Shown here: positions 29,248 through 39,815 of the stretch, piece by piece
How the letters are laid out: each line of letters begins with the position of its first letter
Numbering within the stretch: position 1 is the stretch's first letter
From: an uncultured Granulosicoccaceae bacterium
GTDB lineage: Bacteria > Pseudomonadota > Gammaproteobacteria > Granulosicoccales > Granulosicoccaceae
Assembly: GCA_938007995.1 (NCBI GenBank)
Contig: CALLLW010000008.1
Coordinates: 124,001-188,000, forward strand
Length of the DNA: 64,000 bases
Reading direction: 5' to 3'
Position numbers and translations under genes: made by a program
The notes under the pieces: generated by a model
The model's database searches: none
What the model was told of the DNA's origin: nothing
What the model saw: the letters and a program-made list of their open reading frames with translations, nothing else

Positions 29248-30339
29248 TCAGGTTGACTGAATAACGATATTCGGGAACTTAGCGCTGTAGTCCTTGGCAC
29301 GACCGGCAAGTGATGCGGCGGCCTTGCGCGCAATCTCCCGGTAGCTATGCGAGATCGAACCCTCAGGATCACTGACTACCGTCGGCTTGCCACCATCGAC
29401 CTGCTCGCGGATAGAAATATCCAGAGGCACCGAACCTAATAGAGTGATGTCATAGTCTTTGGCCATGGTCTCACCACCGCCTTTGCCGAAGATGTGCTCT
29501 TCATGGCCACACTGACTGCAGATATGCGTACTCATGTTTTCAACAATGCCAAGTATTGGCACTTCGACCTTTTCAAACATCTTCAGGCCTTTGCGGGCAT
29601 CAAGCAGCGCAATATCCTGTGGCGTGGTGACAATGATCGCGCCACTCACCGGCACCTTCTGCGACAAGGTAAGCTGCGTGTCACCGGTGCCGGGCGGCAG
29701 ATCTATTACCAGATAATCCAGGTCGTTCCAGTTGGTATCGTTAAGCAACTGCTCCAGTGCCTGGGTCACCATTGGACCGCGCCAGATCATCGGCGATTCT
29801 TCGTCAATCAGATAGCCGATCGACATGGTCTCGATGCCGTAGTTACACATCGGCTCAATGGATTTGCCGTCAGTTGATTCAGGCTTGCCGGTCAAACCGA
29901 TCATACGCGGCTGACTCGGGCCATAGATATCTGCATCGAGCAGGCCTACCTGCGCACCTTCAGCAGACAATGCCAGAGCAAGATTGACTGAAGTGGTCGA
30001 CTTACCGACACCGCCTTTACCCGATGCCACAGCGATGATGTTCTTGACATTCTCCATGCGCTTGACGCCGTGCTGCACAGAGTGCGCAGTCACCTTAACG
30101 GTGGCTTCGACGTACATATCGGTTACACCGTCCACCGACTTGGCGAGATCAGTGAGCTGATCAACCAGCTCCGGCAGATAGCCCTGACACGGGTAGCTCA
30201 TCTGTAACTTCACAGAGACCTCACCCTTATCGACCACGACCTCACGGATCACTTTGTCTTCACCCAGAGTACGCCCGGTGTATTTGTCCTTGTGTGCCGA
30301 CAACACCTGCTCAACCGCTGCCTTGTCTACGTTTGCCAC
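29248..30339 (-). CDS. apbC: Iron-sulfur cluster carrier protein Mrp/ApbC
   Basis: P-loop NTPase that carries [4Fe-4S] clusters to target proteins. The 363 residues begin at a GTG with a GGGGG ribosome site, contain an N-terminal DUF59/MIP18-like domain, the deviant Walker [28 protein letters not shown], and the C-terminal cluster-binding CSQC ([13 protein letters not shown]). It is divergent from metG, the usual mrp/metG arrangement in gammaproteobacteria. Confidence 0.95.
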   Translation of the reverse strand: MANVDKAAVEQVLSAHKDKYTGRTLGEDKVIREVVVDKGEVSVKLQMSYPCQGYLPELVDQLTDLAKSVDGVTDMYVEATVKVTAHSVQHGVKRMENVKNIIAVASGKGGVGKSTTSVNLALALSAEGAQVGLLDADIYGPSQPRMIGLTGKPESTDGKSIEPMCNYGIETMSIGYLIDEESPMIWRGPMVTQALEQLLNDTNWNDLDYLVIDLPPGTGDTQLTLSQKVPVSGAIIVTTPQDIALLDARKGLKMFEKVEVPILGIVENMSTHICSQCGHEEHIFGKGGGETMAKDYDITLLGSVPLDISIREQVDGGKPTVVSDPEGSISHSYREIARKAAASLAGRAKDYSAKFPNIVIQST

Positions 30340-30503
30340 ATCAGGCCCCCTTTAGGTAAGTATCAATGTGACAATGATACACCACCGCGTACTGCAGCGG
30401 CGTGCCAGTGACGCACTGCAGCTTACGGCAAACCACCCTGAAGCATTTGCCCAAAGCGCTTATACTTAAACGTTTCCAGACCTGCGACCTTCCGGCCCTG
30501 CTC

Positions 30504-32543
30504 ATGACCGCATCAGACAAACGCGACATTCTGATTACCAGCGCGCTACCATACGCCAACGGCTCAATTCATATTGGCCATATGGTTGAGTACATCCAAA
30601 CGGATATCTGGACGCGCTTTCAACGACTGCGAGGTCACAACGTCACCTGGGTCTGGGCCGACGACGCGCACGGCACACCCATCATGATGAGCGCACGCAA
30701 CAACAACACCACACCCGAAGCGCTGATTGCCGCCATGAAGCGCGAGCATGAACAGGACTTTATCGACTTTCAACTCAGCTTCGATAATTTCCACACCACT
30801 CATTCAGACGAAAACAAACAGTGCGTTGAAACCATCTACAAACGTCTTTTTGATGGTGGACACATCGCTGTAAAAACCATCGAACAGCTATTCGACCCGG
30901 AAGCATCAATGTATCTGCCGGACCGATTTGTCACTGGTACCTGCCCGAAGTGTAAAACCGAAGATCAATACGGCGATGCCTGTGAGAGTTGTGGCACAAC
31001 TTACGATGCCACTGAACTGCTGAACCCGAAATCGGTTGTATCCGGTGCCACACCGGTCACCAAAGATTCAGAACAGTATTTTTTCAAAATCGATAACTTC
31101 GATACGATGCTGCGCGAATGGACCAGCGGTGATCATATCCAGCCAGAGATGCGCAACAAGATTCAGGAGTGGTTTGAAGGCGGATTAAAAGACTGGGATA
31201 TTTCACGCAATGAACCCTACTGGGGTTTTGAAATTCCAAACGCACCGGGTAAATATTTTTACGTCTGGATGGATGCACCCATCGGTTACATGGCAAGTCA
31301 TCTGAATTTACTCAACGGTGACACTGAGGCACTCAACAAATACTGGGGTAAAGATTCAACCGCAGAGCTGGTGCACTTTATCGGCATTGATATCGCACGC
31401 TTTCATACGCTGTGCTGGCCCGCCATGCTTGAGGGCGCGGGCTACAGAAAACCCACAGCGGTGCACTGCCATGGTTTTTTAATGGTAGATGGCGCCAAGA
31501 TGTCAAAGTCACGCGGCACTTTTATCAAGGCACGTACCTACCTTGATCATCTGCAGCCGGACTACCTGCGCTACTACTACGCGGCCAAGCTGAACCATAA
31601 AGTTGAAAACCTCGATCTCAATCTTGAAGACTTCGTTGCCAGAGTCAATTCCGATCTGGTGGGTAAAATAGTTAACATCGCCAGTCGCTGTGCCGGTTTC
31701 ATCTATAAAAACTTTGATGCCACCCTTTCTGCACAACTGCCTGACAACACACTGTTTCAGGAATCCTCCACTGCGGCAGCATCTATTGCCGAAGCTTACG
31801 AGAACCGGGAATTCAGCCGTGCTATAAGAGAGATCATTGAACAGGCAGATAAAGCCAATCAGTTTATTGCAGATCAACAGCCATGGAATCTGATTAAACA
31901 GGAAGACCAGCATCAGCAGGTGCAGGAGATCTGTACGCTCGGCATAAATCTGTTTAAAAATCTGGTCATTTACCTAAAACCGGTGGTACCGGATATCGCC
32001 AAACAAACAGAAGCCTTTTTAAACTGCGATGAATTTAGCTGGAGTGATTTAGAGCAACCGTTACTGAATCATAAGATCAATAAGTTCAAGCCAATGATCA
32101 CCAGGCTTGAGTCAAAATCAATCGACGCAATTGTCGAAGCATCAAAAGAAGATCTAAAGGCATCAAATGTAGCTGCAGCTCCGGTAAGCGGGCCACTTGC
32201 CGACGACCCCATCAGTAACCAAATCAGCTTTGACGATTTTGCCAGAGTCGATTTACGAGTTGCCACTATAGTTGCCGCAGACCTTGTCGAAGGTGCCGAC
32301 AAGCTACTGCAACTGACACTGGATCTCGGTGGTGAGCAGCGCAATGTATTTGCCGGAATTAAATCAGCCTACGATCCATCGACACTGATTGGCAGACAAA
32401 CAGTCATGGTAGCCAACCTCGCACCTCGCAAGATGCGTTTCGGCGTGTCTGAGGGCATGGTACTCGCGGCCGGACCGGGCGGTTCAGATCTGTTTATTCT
32501 TTCACCAGACAATGGCGCACAAGCCGGCATGCGGGTGAAGTAG
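30504..32543 (+). CDS. metG: Methionyl-tRNA synthetase
   Basis: Charges tRNA-Met. The ATG at 30504 ([20 protein letters not shown]) is taken over a GTG 34 codons upstream because it matches the family. The 679 residues show HIGH as HIGH in [11 protein letters not shown], the zinc knuckle CPKC/CESC, the KMSKS loop and a C-terminal OB-fold tRNA-binding domain (from about residue 575, [12 protein letters not shown] to the end) that makes the homodimer. rsxA follows after three bases. Confidence 0.97.
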   Translation: MTASDKRDILITSALPYANGSIHIGHMVEYIQTDIWTRFQRLRGHNVTWVWADDAHGTPIMMSARNNNTTPEALIAAMKREHEQDFIDFQLSFDNFHTTHSDENKQCVETIYKRLFDGGHIAVKTIEQLFDPEASMYLPDRFVTGTCPKCKTEDQYGDACESCGTTYDATELLNPKSVVSGATPVTKDSEQYFFKIDNFDTMLREWTSGDHIQPEMRNKIQEWFEGGLKDWDISRNEPYWGFEIPNAPGKYFYVWMDAPIGYMASHLNLLNGDTEALNKYWGKDSTAELVHFIGIDIARFHTLCWPAMLEGAGYRKPTAVHCHGFLMVDGAKMSKSRGTFIKARTYLDHLQPDYLRYYYAAKLNHKVENLDLNLEDFVARVNSDLVGKIVNIASRCAGFIYKNFDATLSAQLPDNTLFQESSTAAASIAEAYENREFSRAIREIIEQADKANQFIADQQPWNLIKQEDQHQQVQEICTLGINLFKNLVIYLKPVVPDIAKQTEAFLNCDEFSWSDLEQPLLNHKINKFKPMITRLESKSIDAIVEASKEDLKASNVAAAPVSGPLADDPISNQISFDDFARVDLRVATIVAADLVEGADKLLQLTLDLGGEQRNVFAGIKSAYDPSTLIGRQTVMVANLAPRKMRFGVSEGMVLAAGPGGSDLFILSPDNGAQAGMRVK

Positions 32544-32546
32544 AAC

Positions 32547-33125
32547 GTGCAGGAAATTTTACTGATACTGGCCGGCACTATACTGGTCAACAACTTTGTA
32601 CTGGTGAATTTCCTCGGCCTGTGTCCGTTTATGGGCGTGTCACGCAAACTCGACACAGCACTTTGCATGGGGCTGGCAACAACATTTGTTTTAACGCTGG
32701 CATCGGTCTGTAGTTATTCGTTTAACCTCTGGGTACTCGAGCCACTCAGTCTTGAGTATCTGCGGCTGATTGTTTTTATCGTTATTATTGCGGGTCTGGT
32801 ACAACTCACCGAACTGTTCATCAGGAAAACCAGCCCGCTATTACACGCGGTACTTGGACTATTTCTGCCACTGATCACCACCAACTGTGCAGTGCTTGGT
32901 GTCGCGTTGCTCAGTATCCGCACCAACGATTCTTTTCTTAGTGCTGCATTTTACGGTTTTGGTGCCTCTCTGGGTTTTACCCTGGTGCTGATACTATTTT
33001 CAGCCATGCGAGAGCGCATTGATGCAGCAGACGTTCCCCGGCCATTTAAAGGCAGTGCCATTGCATTGATCAGTGCGGGCTTTATGTCACTGGCCTTCAT
33101 GGGCTTCAGTGGCATGACTGGATGA
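32547..33125 (+). CDS. rsxA: Electron transport complex subunit RsxA/RnfA
   Basis: Integral membrane subunit of the Rsx/Rnf complex, which links ferredoxin or NADH oxidation to ion movement or keeps SoxR reduced. The start is GTG. The 192 residues form six membrane helices with the conserved [19 protein letters not shown] opening and [14 protein letters not shown], whose cysteines are conserved in the family. It begins the rsxABCDGE operon and overlaps rsxB by four bases. Confidence 0.96.
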   Translation: MQEILLILAGTILVNNFVLVNFLGLCPFMGVSRKLDTALCMGLATTFVLTLASVCSYSFNLWVLEPLSLEYLRLIVFIVIIAGLVQLTELFIRKTSPLLHAVLGLFLPLITTNCAVLGVALLSIRTNDSFLSAAFYGFGASLGFTLVLILFSAMRERIDAADVPRPFKGSAIALISAGFMSLAFMGFSGMTG

Positions 33126-33622
33126 CCGGCATACTGGTTGGCATATTCGTTGTTACGGCGCTCGCTCTGATACTCGGGCTGGCGCTTGGCGCTGCTGCTC
33201 GCACCCTGCAATCAGATGATCAGTCACTGGTAGATCAAATCGATCAGCTGTTGCCACAAACACAGTGCGCACAATGCGGCTACCCAGGCTGCAAACCCTA
33301 CGCCAGTGCAATTGCAGACGGCACCGCAGACATCAATCAATGCCCACCCGGTGGTGATGCAACGGTTGCATCAATAGCCAATTTATTAAACCGCGATATC
33401 ATCCCGTTAAATCCAGAGTTTGGTATCGAGCCACCACCATTGGTTGCGGTCATTCGAGAACAGGAATGCATCGGCTGCACCCTGTGTATCAAAGCCTGCC
33501 CGGTCGATGCAATTGTTGGTGCAGCAAAGCTAATGCACACCGTTATAGAAGATCATTGCACCGGCTGCGAGTTGTGTATTCCACCCTGCCCGGTGGATTG
33601 CATCGATCTGGTTGCGGTATAA
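33122..33622 (+). CDS. rsxB: Electron transport complex subunit RsxB/RnfB
   Basis: Iron-sulfur subunit. The 166 residues have an N-terminal membrane anchor, the 4Fe-4S domain cysteines in [13 protein letters not shown] and CPPGG, and two ferredoxin motifs [12 protein letters not shown] and [12 protein letters not shown]. The ATG overlaps the rsxA stop (ATGA). Confidence 0.96.
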   Translation: MTGILVGIFVVTALALILGLALGAAARTLQSDDQSLVDQIDQLLPQTQCAQCGYPGCKPYASAIADGTADINQCPPGGDATVASIANLLNRDIIPLNPEFGIEPPPLVAVIREQECIGCTLCIKACPVDAIVGAAKLMHTVIEDHCTGCELCIPPCPVDCIDLVAV

Positions 33623-33630
33623 CATTTTCG

Positions 33631-35064
33631 ATGATTTTCTATAAAAAACAAAATCGGATTCGCGGTGGACTGCAGTTTGAAACGCGCGACTTCGGCAACA
33701 TAGAAACACCACCATTACCGGATGCTGTGAATATTGACTGTGGCAATGAAGCAGAGATAACGGTTTCACCAGGCCAGCAGGTACTCACCGGCCAGCCGCT
33801 GACAAAACCAGATAATAACGTCATCACATCGCATGCGTCAGTTTCCGGTGTAATCACTTCAATAGACAAGCAGGTTGTCAGTATAAAATCTGACCGGCAA
33901 GACACGCGCTTTCAATTTGCAAAGCCGGTTCTCAACAGCAGCAGCGATTATCAGGCGTACTTCTGCAAAATGGGCCTGATCGGAATGGGTGGCGCGGGCT
34001 TTCCTGTTCATCAGAAGATCAAGTCTATTACGCCAGACACGCTTTTAATCAACGCCGCTGAGTGCGACCCCGCAATCTACTGTGATGAAGCGCTGATACA
34101 GGAGCGCGCAGCTGAGATCGTTAAAGGCATCCACATCGCGCTGCATGCCACAGGTGCAAAAAATTGCATTATTGGCATAGAAGACAACAAAACAAAAGCA
34201 ATCGAACAATTACAAAAACACCTGCCGGTTAATATAGAACTGGTGCAGATACCATCGATCTATCCAAGCGGTGCAGAGCAGTCCCTGTTCTATTTGTGCA
34301 CCGGTAAAAGCGGAACACTCAAAGACAACAAGGCAATATGCTTTAACGTTGCCACCTGCTACGCGATGCACCAGGCTGTCGATTTTTGCAGGCCATTGAC
34401 GACTCGCATTTTGAGTATTGTACAAAATAACTCAGTCAGAAATATCGAGGCACGTATTGGTACATCGCTTTTGACACTGCAGCCCATGTTTGATCAACCA
34501 CTGCCAGAAAAAGTGATTTGCGGCGGTAAAATGATGGGGGTTACTGTTAACAAAAACCATTGCATCAACAAGACGACCAATAGCATTCTGACGACTGAAA
34601 AACCCGCTCAACAGATATTACCCTGCATCAGATGCGGTGCCTGCGAAGAGATTTGTCCAGAGAATTTAATGCCGCAGCAACTTTACTGGCACACCTCACC
34701 GATTAACACAGATCAGCTACAGGATCTTACTCTGCACAACTGTATTGAGTGTGCCTGCTGTGATGCAGTGTGCCCCAGCCATATTCCACTTGCCGCACTA
34801 TTCAATGCTGCAAAGTCTCAACTGGAAGATGAAAAAAACGCGTATCAAAAAGCCGAGCTTGCTAAATCGCGTTACGAGAAGCGCCTCAACAGACTGAATT
34901 CACAGGCAACCAGACAAAGAAAACAACTGGATTCAAAAACTGCACAGCTCAGTGACGGAAAAAATTCTGATGCTGAAAAAAAAGCGCTTATCGCAAAAGC
35001 GCTCAACAGAAAAAAAAGCAAAACACCTGCGACTGATAAGAGTCGGAATAATCGATCCTTGTAA
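33631..35064 (+). CDS. rsxC: Electron transport complex subunit RsxC/RnfC
   Basis: Peripheral NADH- and FMN-binding subunit. The ATG at 33631 (MIFYKKQNRIRGGLQF) is eight bases after rsxB; longer in-frame readings lie inside rsxB. The 477 residues contain MGGAGFPVHQK, INAAECDPAI and two ferredoxin motifs (CIRCGACEEICP and CIECACCDAVCP). The C-terminal repeat extension that makes enterobacterial RsxC over 700 residues is reduced to a short Lys-rich, coiled tail. Confidence 0.94.
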   Translation: MIFYKKQNRIRGGLQFETRDFGNIETPPLPDAVNIDCGNEAEITVSPGQQVLTGQPLTKPDNNVITSHASVSGVITSIDKQVVSIKSDRQDTRFQFAKPVLNSSSDYQAYFCKMGLIGMGGAGFPVHQKIKSITPDTLLINAAECDPAIYCDEALIQERAAEIVKGIHIALHATGAKNCIIGIEDNKTKAIEQLQKHLPVNIELVQIPSIYPSGAEQSLFYLCTGKSGTLKDNKAICFNVATCYAMHQAVDFCRPLTTRILSIVQNNSVRNIEARIGTSLLTLQPMFDQPLPEKVICGGKMMGVTVNKNHCINKTTNSILTTEKPAQQILPCIRCGACEEICPENLMPQQLYWHTSPINTDQLQDLTLHNCIECACCDAVCPSHIPLAALFNAAKSQLEDEKNAYQKAELAKSRYEKRLNRLNSQATRQRKQLDSKTAQLSDGKNSDAEKKALIAKALNRKKSKTPATDKSRNNRSL

Positions 35065-36071
35065 TGGATACCGCACTCAACATCCACAACCCGTCTTCCG
35101 TTGCCAGAACAATGCAGCTGGTGCTGTTTGCGCTTATACCCGGCACACTGGTTTATTGTTATTTGTTTGGCTGGGGAGTGCTAATTAATATCGCTCTTGC
35201 TGTTTTCAGTGCCGCCTTATTTGAGGCACTGTCTCAACATCTGCGCAAGCGATCTCCGGCAACAGCGCTTGCCGATTATTCGGCAGTAGTGACCGCTGTA
35301 TTGATTGCACTCTGTTTACCGCCGTTAATTCCATGGTGGATTCCAGTACTGGCCTCCGGTTTCGCAATGCTGCTGGCAAAGCACTGTTTCGGTGGCATCG
35401 GTAACAATCTGTTTAACCCGGCTATGGTTGGCTATGCCATGGTGTTGATCAGCTTTCCAACGGAACTGAGCGTGTGGTTACAACAACCCACCGGACTATC
35501 AATTTCTTTCATAGAATCTCTTCACGCTGTATTCCACGGTGGAGTGCCAGCAATCCCACAATGGGATGCACTAACCGGAGCTACCGCATTAGATCAGCAC
35601 CGCACAATGGCTCTGGAAAAAGCGTCACTGTCTGCAATCAATCAACAGACTGTCGGTTTCTTTGGCGCAAGCTATAGCGAGTGGACCAATCTCGCCTATC
35701 TTGCTGGTGGCCTATGGCTGCTACACAAAAAAACAATCAACTGGCACATACCAGTCAGCGTGCTGGTCACGCTGCTGGCTGCTCTGTTGTTCCACAAACT
35801 TTTCAGCTCACAGCCATTGTCAGTACCCGTTAATCTTTTTGGTGGTGCAACTATGCTGTGTGCGTTTTTCATCAGCACGGATCCGGTTTCAGCTGCTGCG
35901 AGCGCCAGGGGCCGACTGATCTATGGCGCGGTAACCGGCCTGTTGATTTATATTATCCGTGTTTATGGCGCCTATCCTGACAGTGTGGCGTTTGCAGTTT
36001 TGTTGGCTAATTGTGCAGTACCCACCATTGACCGGCTTGATATCTGGCTGAATCGATCTACCGATGCATAG
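35064..36071 (+). CDS. rsxD: Electron transport complex subunit RsxD/RnfD
   Basis: Membrane flavoprotein subunit of 335 residues with about eight to ten membrane helices. It carries the covalent FMN attachment motif as DALTGATALD (Thr of TGAT) near residue 178 and the NLFNPAMVGYAMVLISFP segment. The start codon shares one base with the rsxC stop (TAATG) and the end overlaps rsxG. Confidence 0.95.
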   Translation: MDTALNIHNPSSVARTMQLVLFALIPGTLVYCYLFGWGVLINIALAVFSAALFEALSQHLRKRSPATALADYSAVVTAVLIALCLPPLIPWWIPVLASGFAMLLAKHCFGGIGNNLFNPAMVGYAMVLISFPTELSVWLQQPTGLSISFIESLHAVFHGGVPAIPQWDALTGATALDQHRTMALEKASLSAINQQTVGFFGASYSEWTNLAYLAGGLWLLHKKTINWHIPVSVLVTLLAALLFHKLFSSQPLSVPVNLFGGATMLCAFFISTDPVSAAASARGRLIYGAVTGLLIYIIRVYGAYPDSVAFAVLLANCAVPTIDRLDIWLNRSTDA

Positions 36072-36678
36072 CAATAAAAGATTCATCGAATCGAATAAAC
36101 ACGGTGTTGTTCTGGCGTGCTTTGCAGTCGTGGTTGCGACTGCACTGGCTTTCACGCAACATTTGACCAAAGACAGGATTCACACCAATCAGGTGGTCCG
36201 TATACAGAACAGTCTGGCTGAAGTGCTGCCAGACGACCGCTATGATCTGCCACTGGATAAACAGAAAATTGAACTCCCTGACAGCACATCAAATAAAAAC
36301 CGTACCATTTACGTTATTAGCAAAAACACGGTACCGGTGGCGGTGATCATCAGCGCAGTCGCAGAAAACGGATATTCAGGCAGCATCGAGATGTTGGTCG
36401 GTATACTTGCAGACGATACAGTCAGCGGGGTGCGAATTACAAAACATGCCGAGACACCCGGGCTGGGCGATGCCATTGAAGCCCAAAAATCCGACTGGAT
36501 AAAAAGCTTTGATGGTAAGAGCCTCGCTGCTCCAACCGAATCGCGATGGACCGTTAAAAAGCAAAACGGAGATTTTGATCAGTTCACCGGTGCTACCATC
36601 ACACCTCGTGCTGTTATTCATGAAGTGAAAAACACACTGATTTTTTATCAATCAGTCAGACAACAATTTTATCAATAA
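36064..36678 (+). CDS. rsxG: Electron transport complex subunit RsxG/RnfG
   Basis: Periplasmic flavoprotein subunit of 204 residues anchored by an N-terminal helix (VVLACFAVVVATALAF). The FMN-binding domain ends with the flavinylation site DQFTGATITPRAV. VRITKHAETPGLGDAI is the typical family motif. It overlaps rsxD by eight bases and precedes rsxE by two. Confidence 0.95.
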   Translation: MHSNKRFIESNKHGVVLACFAVVVATALAFTQHLTKDRIHTNQVVRIQNSLAEVLPDDRYDLPLDKQKIELPDSTSNKNRTIYVISKNTVPVAVIISAVAENGYSGSIEMLVGILADDTVSGVRITKHAETPGLGDAIEAQKSDWIKSFDGKSLAAPTESRWTVKKQNGDFDQFTGATITPRAVIHEVKNTLIFYQSVRQQFYQ

Positions 36679-36680
36679 CG

Positions 36681-37391
36681 ATGGAAGAAACAGGTAACAC
36701 CATAGCTGCCGCCAGCACAGATGCTGCTACAAGCATCAAAACCAGCACAGTAAAACCCAATCCCTGGAAGACACTGCTGCTAAACGGCTTATGGCATAAC
36801 AACCCGGCGACCGTGCAACTACTCGGCCTGTGCCCGTTGCTGGCGGTTTCCAATAGCGCAATCAACGGACTGGGGCTTGGCATTGCCACCGCCGTCACGG
36901 TGCTGCTGTCGAATGTTTTTGTCTCTGCTACAAAGAGCTATTTGCTTCCGGAGATTCGGATTCCGGTCTACGTCATCATCATCAGCGGCATAGTCACGCT
37001 GGTCGGCTTACTAATGAATGCCTATGCGCACGATATCTACCTGCGCCTTGGGATTTTTATACCGTTAATCATCACCAACTGTGCAATACTCGCTCGCGCA
37101 GAATCCTTTGCATCAAGGAACCCGGTAATCGACTCTGCGATTGACGGGTTGGCTACAGGTGCCGGCTTTGCTGCAGTGCTTATAGTGCTGGGAGCAGTCA
37201 GGGAACTGATCGGACACGGTACAGTTATGGCAGACTTGCACCTGCTACTGGGTACCGACCCGATACCACCATTGATCAACCTGGGTGAAAACTTCAAAGG
37301 TCTGCTGGTTGCTATTCTTCCACCCGGTGCCTTTGTACTATTCGGGCTCCTTCTGGCTTTAAAAAACCTTTGTTCATCTGATCAACGCTGA
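36681..37391 (+). CDS. rsxE: Electron transport complex subunit RsxE/RnfE
   Basis: Integral membrane subunit homologous to RsxA, 236 residues and six helices, with WHNNPATVQLLGLCPLLAVS and LIITNCAILARAES. About 25 extra polar residues precede the usual start. It ends the rsx operon; the endonuclease III gene nth that follows in many gammaproteobacteria is replaced by a DUF1841 gene two bases downstream. Confidence 0.95.
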   Translation: MEETGNTIAAASTDAATSIKTSTVKPNPWKTLLLNGLWHNNPATVQLLGLCPLLAVSNSAINGLGLGIATAVTVLLSNVFVSATKSYLLPEIRIPVYVIIISGIVTLVGLLMNAYAHDIYLRLGIFIPLIITNCAILARAESFASRNPVIDSAIDGLATGAGFAAVLIVLGAVRELIGHGTVMADLHLLLGTDPIPPLINLGENFKGLLVAILPPGAFVLFGLLLALKNLCSSDQR

Positions 37392-37393
37392 CC

Positions 37394-37834
37394 ATGATTT
37401 TTTCACAGGATCGCACCCGATTGCGACAGCAGTACCTTGATACCTGGCAGAAAGCCAACCGTGGCGAGACGCTGGAACCTCTTGAAGAACTGATCGCCGA
37501 CGTCATTCGTGATCACCCGGAATATCATCCGCTGCTGAATAATGCAGACGCCGCTGTCAGCTCGGAGTTTTATCCAGAACACGGCACCACCAATCCCTTT
37601 CTGCATATGGGTATGCACATCGCACTACGAGAACAGGTGGCAACGGATCGTCCGGCAGGTATAAAAGACTTAACACGTAAGCTGATTCTCAGATACCGCG
37701 ACAGCCACGAGATGGAACACCACATGATGGAGCCTCTTGGCAAAGTACTGTGGGAGGCACAGCGTGATCAGACTGAACCTGACCAACAGCAGTACATGGA
37801 GCAACTACGGTCACTGGTCAAATCACGCAGCTGA
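37394..37834 (+). CDS. DUF1841 family protein
   Basis: Soluble 146-residue protein of unknown function with the DUF1841 features: a helical N-terminus, HPEYHPLL, the conserved NPFLHMGMHIALREQV and the HEMEHHMMEPLGKVLWEAQR segment, whose His and Glu suggest a possible metal site. It follows rsxE by two bases, so it belongs to the same transcript. Its 3' end overlaps the convergent transporter gene by 12 bases. Confidence 0.9.
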   Translation: MIFSQDRTRLRQQYLDTWQKANRGETLEPLEELIADVIRDHPEYHPLLNNADAAVSSEFYPEHGTTNPFLHMGMHIALREQVATDRPAGIKDLTRKLILRYRDSHEMEHHMMEPLGKVLWEAQRDQTEPDQQQYMEQLRSLVKSRS

Positions 37835-38740
37835 AATTCCTATACCACCTTTTTCATAAAACCGACGCAGCAGCAGCGGCAGGATATACATCGGTAGTTG
37901 CCAGACCCCCAGAAACAGAAAGAAATCTTCACCGAGTGATGAGCCGGCAATCGCTGCGACCACACCTACATTTCTATAGGCGCATACTAACGCTGCGGTT
38001 GTCGCATCACGCAGACCAAGAAAATACAGTGCGGCAAAAGAGATAATCTGCACACTGATGCTGAGACCGAACGCCAGCAAAATATAAGACAATAGACGCG
38101 CAGGCTCATTAATCATCAAAGCACCGACACCATCCATAACGGCAAAACCGAATAACACCAGCAGCACCAGCGAAACTGACGGCATGATCTGCTGCAGCCA
38201 TTGATCGGTCTGCACTGTGATGTTGCGCCTAAGGACCCAGGCAAGCGTTATCGGTAAAAATATAAAAACAAAAATCCGCAAACAATAGGTGTTCAAATCA
38301 ATTGCAGCATCGACACCGAGTGTTAACTGTAAGAACAGATAAAGTGGAATCGGCATCAGTATGGCACCGAGCAGGCAGGCAACCAGTGACAAAGCGCTAT
38401 TCAGCTTAAACAAGTGTGCCAGTGCAGTGGTGGCAGTAATCGAACCGCCGCATAGGGCGATAACAGCAAAAAAGTGTAATTGAGGGGATAACAACGGTTT
38501 TAACAATACAAAAAAAATTGCCGGAAGCACTAACAACTGCCAGATCAAAATGATCCAGCCAGCTCGCTCTTTTGCAGCCACCCGGATGACATCAGCAAAG
38601 CTCACCTGAAGCACAGCAGTCAGAAACAACAAAAATATTATTGGCAACAGCAAGGGTCTGAAAAATGCAGCCAAAGGGGGATAGACAACACCAAGAAAAA
38701 TTGAAGCCGCTAATAACACCAGCCGCCAACCGGTACTCAC
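37823..38740 (-). CDS. Bile acid:sodium symporter family (BASS) transporter
   Basis: Membrane protein of 305 residues with about nine or ten hydrophobic helices. The CGGSITATTALAHL stretch and the late GLRDATTAALVCAYRNVGVVAAIAG motif with its RN pair are typical of the BASS/SBF fold. The start is GTG. The substrate cannot be told; candidates are organic anions or 2-keto acids rather than bile acids in a free-living bacterium. Confidence 0.75.
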   Translation of the reverse strand: MSTGWRLVLLAASIFLGVVYPPLAAFFRPLLLPIIFLLFLTAVLQVSFADVIRVAAKERAGWIILIWQLLVLPAIFFVLLKPLLSPQLHFFAVIALCGGSITATTALAHLFKLNSALSLVACLLGAILMPIPLYLFLQLTLGVDAAIDLNTYCLRIFVFIFLPITLAWVLRRNITVQTDQWLQQIMPSVSLVLLVLFGFAVMDGVGALMINEPARLLSYILLAFGLSISVQIISFAALYFLGLRDATTAALVCAYRNVGVVAAIAGSSLGEDFFLFLGVWQLPMYILPLLLRRFYEKGGIGISAA

Positions 38741-38825
38741 AACCTGGCCTTGGGTTTGTTGAACCGCTCAACGTTTAACAGCATCATGAAGTCATACCTG
38801 CCTGACCAATCGACAGACTCGCTTA

Positions 38826-39632
38826 TCAGGATACTTCAACCTTTGCCCGACGCCAGTACCTATCCATTGTCTCAGCACAGGCCTCTGACAACTCACCACC
38901 ATCAGACTGAATCGCTTTTTCAATATAGCGAAATCTTGCTTCAAACTTAGCTGTTGCTTTTTTGAGTGCCAGCTCCGGGTCAACTTTCATGTGCCTGGCA
39001 ACATTGGTGACTGAGAACAGTAAGTCACCCAGTTCATCTGCAATCGCCTCTTCGTCCTGACTGGACGCCGCCTGCCATAACTCATTGAGTTCCTCGTCAA
39101 GCTTTTCGAGTACCGGTGTTAGCTCGTCCCAGTCAAAACCAACTCTTGCGGCACGCTTTTGTATTTTTTCAGCCCGCGTCAATGCCGGCAGTGCAAGTGC
39201 AACTCCGTCTATAGCCGAGACAGAATGACTGGATTTCTGCTCTCGCTCCTGTTGCTTGAGAGACTCCCAATGAGCTTTCTGCTGCTCAACGGTTTCAAAC
39301 GTCGTATCACCAAAGACATGCGGATGACGATCAATCATCTTCTGACTGATGACCTGTGCCACATCTTCAAACTCAAAAAGGTCCTGATCTTTTGCCATTT
39401 GCGCATGAAAAACCACCTGCAGCAGCAGATCACCCAACTCCTCTCTCAGGGCCTGAGTATCTTTACGTTCAATTGCGTCTGCGACTTCATAGGCTTCTTC
39501 AATGGTATAGGGTGCAATCGTTTCAAATGACTGCTCAATATCCCACGGACAACCACTGTCGGGATCACGCAACTTCGCCATCACATCCAACAGTGCAATG
39601 GTATGTGGCAGGAGAGATTTTTCTTTGCTCAT
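38826..39632 (-). CDS. mazG: Nucleoside triphosphate pyrophosphohydrolase MazG
   Basis: Hydrolyses (d)NTPs to NMP and pyrophosphate, cleaning the pool and lowering ppGpp responses. The ATG at 39632 is chosen; a GTG seven codons upstream is in frame and neither has a good ribosome site. The 268 residues contain LRDPDSGCPWDIEQ, the EExx12-28ExxD-type core (EEAYEVADAI ... EELGDLLLQVVFHA) and a second copy near the C-terminus (ADELGDLLFSVTNVARH), as in tandem-domain MazG. Confidence 0.94.
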   Translation of the reverse strand: MSKEKSLLPHTIALLDVMAKLRDPDSGCPWDIEQSFETIAPYTIEEAYEVADAIERKDTQALREELGDLLLQVVFHAQMAKDQDLFEFEDVAQVISQKMIDRHPHVFGDTTFETVEQQKAHWESLKQQEREQKSSHSVSAIDGVALALPALTRAEKIQKRAARVGFDWDELTPVLEKLDEELNELWQAASSQDEEAIADELGDLLFSVTNVARHMKVDPELALKKATAKFEARFRYIEKAIQSDGGELSEACAETMDRYWRRAKVEVS

Positions 39633-39815
39633 CACATTAAGCCATAAGGACACACGTCAAGTGTAACGTGCCAGCTGAGGCTATGCAGTGCGAGTTTCTA
39701 CAGAGGAGTAACAGCAGTCGGCCCGAGACAATCACCCGAGCCAGACGATTTTACAGGGCTGCGGCCCAGATTGCGATCAGAGCTGCGACCAGGGCTGCAG
39801 CTACCAGCAGAGCTG

